Positions 5,506 to 8,108 of a stretch of DNA of 8,108 nucleotides are shown here, piece by piece (positions within the stretch are counted from its first letter, which is position 1; each line of letters begins with the position of its first letter). The position numbers and the translations under genes are program-made. Origin of the DNA: Bacteroidota bacterium (GTDB lineage Bacteria; Bacteroidota; Bacteroidia; B-17B0; Aurantibacillaceae); the NCBI GenBank assembly GCA_005800865.1, contig SYEI01000191.1, positions 1-8,108 on the forward strand. Direction: 5' to 3'. Below the pieces are notes generated by a model. The model saw nothing but the letters and a program-made list of their open reading frames with translations, ran no database searches and was not told the DNA's origin.

Positions 5506-8108
5506 TTATACTTTTAGACCTATTAATAAAATATCGTCGGTTTGCTCATAAGAGCCTTGCCATTCTTTAATATCGTGACTTAATTTTGAATTAAGGTCCT
5601 GCAAATTCAAGTGGTTATTCATTAATAAAAACTGTCGCAAACGCGCTGGATTATATTTTTTATTTCTATCCCCACCAAATTGATCTGTAATACCATCCGT
5701 AAATAAAAACAGTAAATCGTCTTTTTTCACCGTTATTGTCTTAGAAGGAATAACACTGTTAAAATCTGCATAACCTCCAATGTTTACGTTTTCTGAAGCC
5801 AAAGTAGTTAGCTCGTCATTAGAAATAATATATAATGGACGATTCGCATTCACATATTCGATAGTGCTTTTTTGTTTGTTGTAACAAATTAAAGAGATAT
5901 CTAATCCGTCGTTTAATTGATCTGTAGTATTTTGAGTTAACCTGATATTTAGTTCATATCTCAAATGCTCTAACATTTTAGCAGGGTTATTTTGACTAAT
6001 GTGTTCCTCTATGGCTTCATTTAAAATACTACTTGATATGAGTGACATAAATGCTCCTGGAACACCATGACCCGTGCAATCAACAACTGCTATGTAAATT
6101 AATCCATTGAGCTCTTTAATCCAGTAATAATCTCCACTAACAATATTACGGGGCTTATAATAAATACAACTATCTGTAAAATATTTTGATAACACATCCG
6201 TATTTGGCAATATGGTTTGTTGAATGCGTTCTGCATATTTTATACTATCCGTTAAATCTTTATTAATACCTTGAATCAATACATTTTGTAGTTCAATTTC
6301 TTTCTTTTTATTTTCTATCTCTGATGTTCGTGCTTTTACTTGTAGCTCTAGTTTTAGTTTTTCGCGCTTCAATCGTTTTTCTCTATTAATAACAAAGAAA
6401 TATAAAAAAACTAAGGAAATAATAATGATCACAACGTAAAACGTAGTGGTTTTCCAAAATGGAGGAATGACACTGAAGTGATACGTGTATTCTTTTGAAT
6501 TGGTAAAATCATTACTGACAGATGTTTTAATAACTAAACTATAATCACCAGATGGCAAATTACGGTATGTAATTTCATTGAAATTAAATAGATCAATCCA
6601 ATCTTTATCGTAGCCAATTAATTTATAGCTATAATTCATCGTTTTTTGATCAGCAATATTATCTGTGTTCAAAATAAATTGAATACTGTTATGCGTATAA
6701 TCTAACGTCAGATTATTAGGTACTTTATACCAATTATAAAAACCATCAAAACTAATATCCGAATAATCTCCTGTTGTAAAAAGACTCTCGTCCGTCCAAT
6801 CAATCTGCTTGTTTTCAATTAAAATAGTATTAATAAAAACAGAAGCTTGCTGTTGATTAGTGTTCTTCTCTACATCACTAATGTGTTTGTATTGAGTCAG
6901 GCCTTCTACCGAGCCAATCCAAATAAATTGTTCATCATCAAAAACAGTAGTGTTTGGTTTATTGTCGTATGATGCAAACCCTTGACCTTTGTTATATGAT
7001 TTAATTTCTTTTACCCTATTTAAATAAGTGTCAATTTTTAGTTCGTTTATCCCATTATTTGAGATAAACCAAACAACATCATTGCTAAATAAAATAGAAT
7101 TAATGCAATTGCTATTTATCCCTTCCTTTGTAGAAACTTTTTCGAAAGTATTAGAGGAACCATTTTCAAAATAACGAACCTTTAATTTGTTTTTTAAAAT
7201 GATGGCTCCTACATCTGAACTTCCCAGCCACATGTTTCCATTCCAATCTTTAACTATAGTTTGAATGTTTTTAAAAATAGCATACTCGTTATTAACGTAG
7301 CCAGTTTTAGGGTTTAATTTCCAAACACCTTCATTTGATGTTACCCAAATTTCTCCATTTGTATCTTCTAATAAACATGATACATTAAAAGTCAATAAAT
7401 TAGTAATGGGAAATGAGGTAATAGTAAATGACATATCTTTGTTTAAGATAATTCTGTCTAATTTAGATTCTGATTGATACCCAACCCAAATTGCTCCGTT
7501 AGGTGCTTTATATAAATAAGAAATATAATTAGACGCTAGGTTGTTTGTTTGTGAAATAACTTTAGTAACGTTTAGTTTTTTTTGACTATTCTCCTTACTA
7601 ATGATGCTAATGCCTCCTCCTGTTGTTCCTAACCATATATTACCATAATTATCTTCGGTAATCGATTTTATAATTGACTCACTAATCCCTTGTTCCCAAA
7701 AACAACGATCAAACTTTTTGTTTTTAAATTTAAATGCTCCGCCACCGTATGTTCCGCTCCAAATTGAACTATCTGATGACTTATATACACTAATTACTTT
7801 TTCTTCATCTAATCCCGACTTTTGATTATAGCTCAATGAGCTTTTACTGTTTACAGAAACTAATCCATCGTTTAATGTTCCTACCCAAAGATTTTGGAAT
7901 TTATCGTGTTCAAAACACAATGGATTACTTCCAAAAAAACCTTGGCCATTGCTTAACCAAACAACGTTTTTGGTAGTAAAATCGCTTTCATTAGTGTTTT
8001 TATCAATTGGGATTTTTAAAAAACCAAAACCATCAGTTGCTAAATAAATATTTCCCTCTTCGTCTTTATCAATATTAGTAAATCTGTAAATTAAATCCAC
8101 ACCAGGAA
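5506..8108 (-). CDS. Propeller / Y_Y_Y sensor with SpoIIE-type PP2C phosphatase domain, N-terminus missing
   Basis: At least 867 residues are in view and the frame is open at the right edge; the GTG at 8098-8100 is unlikely to be the true start (numbering here begins at it). Residues 1-405 are repeated two-component-regulator propeller blades, each with an IWxG-like motif (LWVGTLNDG 71-79, IWSGTYGGG 113-121, IWLGTTGGG 155-163, IWVGYQSE 204-211, MWLGSSDVG 290-298, IWIGSVEGL 393-401). A Y_Y_Y domain (about 465-545) precedes one membrane helix (553-571), a charged coiled coil (572-625) and a SpoIIE/PP2C phosphatase (626-864). Metal-binding acidic residues are present: D657 in SGDYYW, D674 in VVDCTGHGVPGAFMS, D802 in FTDGITD, and D855/D856 in QTDDILL. 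The protein probably senses an extracytoplasmic signal and dephosphorylates a cytoplasmic serine/threonine target, perhaps an STAS-type anti-anti-sigma factor; no kinase or STAS gene is nearby. It is the first visible gene of the minus-strand cluster with comEC. Confidence 0.92.
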   Translation of the reverse strand, partial: PGVDLIYRFTNIDKDEEGNIYLATDGFGFLKIPIDKNTNESDFTTKNVVWLSNGQGFFGSNPLCFEHDKFQNLWVGTLNDGLVSVNSKSSLSYNQKSGLDEEKVISVYKSSDSSIWSGTYGGGAFKFKNKKFDRCFWEQGISESIIKSITEDNYGNIWLGTTGGGISIISKENSQKKLNVTKVISQTNNLASNYISYLYKAPNGAIWVGYQSESKLDRIILNKDMSFTITSFPITNLLTFNVSCLLEDTNGEIWVTSNEGVWKLNPKTGYVNNEYAIFKNIQTIVKDWNGNMWLGSSDVGAIILKNKLKVRYFENGSSNTFEKVSTKEGINSNCINSILFSNDVVWFISNNGINELKIDTYLNRVKEIKSYNKGQGFASYDNKPNTTVFDDEQFIWIGSVEGLTQYKHISDVEKNTNQQQASVFINTILIENKQIDWTDESLFTTGDYSDISFDGFYNWYKVPNNLTLDYTHNSIQFILNTDNIADQKTMNYSYKLIGYDKDWIDLFNFNEITYRNLPSGDYSLVIKTSVSNDFTNSKEYTYHFSVIPPFWKTTTFYVVIIIISLVFLYFFVINREKRLKREKLKLELQVKARTSEIENKKKEIELQNVLIQGINKDLTDSIKYAERIQQTILPNTDVLSKYFTDSCIYYKPRNIVSGDYYWIKELNGLIYIAVVDCTGHGVPGAFMSLISSSILNEAIEEHISQNNPAKMLEHLRYELNIRLTQNTTDQLNDGLDISLICYNKQKSTIEYVNANRPLYIISNDELTTLASENVNIGGYADFNSVIPSKTITVKKDDLLFLFTDGITDQFGGDRNKKYNPARLRQFLLMNNHLNLQDLNSKLSHDIKEWQGSYEQTDDILLIGLKV

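Noticed and set aside
8098..8100. GTG as the true start of the sensor phosphatase
   Set aside because: The frame continues past it to the edge, and the sequence enters in the middle of a propeller with no signal peptide, so the real start lies outside the window.

Overview
The window looks like a chromosomal segment of an AT-rich member of the Bacteroidota, probably Flavobacteriales or a nearby order (order-level placement is inference). The signs are: genes without Shine-Dalgarno leaders but with A/T-rich upstream sequence, a TAnnTTTG-type -7 box in front of the tRNA, a DUF2027-Smr protein, a ComEC of about 680 residues whose C-terminal lactamase-like domain has lost its metal ligands, and a large propeller / Y_Y_Y / SpoIIE-phosphatase sensor. 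No mobile element, CRISPR array, prophage gene or rRNA is visible.

Layout. Left part, plus strand: the 3' end of a DUF4442 hotdog-fold (thioesterase-like) gene (2-262), then a PhnA-family zinc-ribbon protein (330-887). A 30-bp perfect palindrome (891-920) follows and can terminate both this gene and the opposing tRNA-Leu(UAG) on the minus strand (923-1002). The tRNA has its own promoter-like box (1014-1021) just upstream. The 108-bp gap up to 1110 is the divergent control region between the tRNA and kbl. kbl (1111-2301, plus) encodes glycine C-acetyltransferase of threonine catabolism and appears to stand alone. A second two-way terminator hairpin (2323-2353) separates it from the convergent minus-strand genes.

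Right part, all minus strand, read from right to left: a sensor phosphatase open at the right edge (5506-8108), comEC (3438-5483, GTG start, 22 bp downstream), and DUF2027-Smr (2357-3346, 91 bp downstream). The tight first gap suggests that the phosphatase and comEC are co-transcribed. The second gap holds an interrupted hairpin that may process or attenuate the transcript before the smr gene. The terminator at 2323-2353 would end the unit.

How the genes work together. The window mixes housekeeping functions: amino-acid catabolism (kbl), translation (tRNA-Leu), DNA uptake (comEC), and a nucleic-acid-associated Smr protein. The only functional link suggested by layout is between the signalling phosphatase and the DNA-uptake channel, and it rests on proximity alone. 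I see no convincing new defence or mobile system. The points most worth a second look are the two intergenic inverted repeats in the minus-strand cluster and the degenerate C-terminal domain of ComEC.
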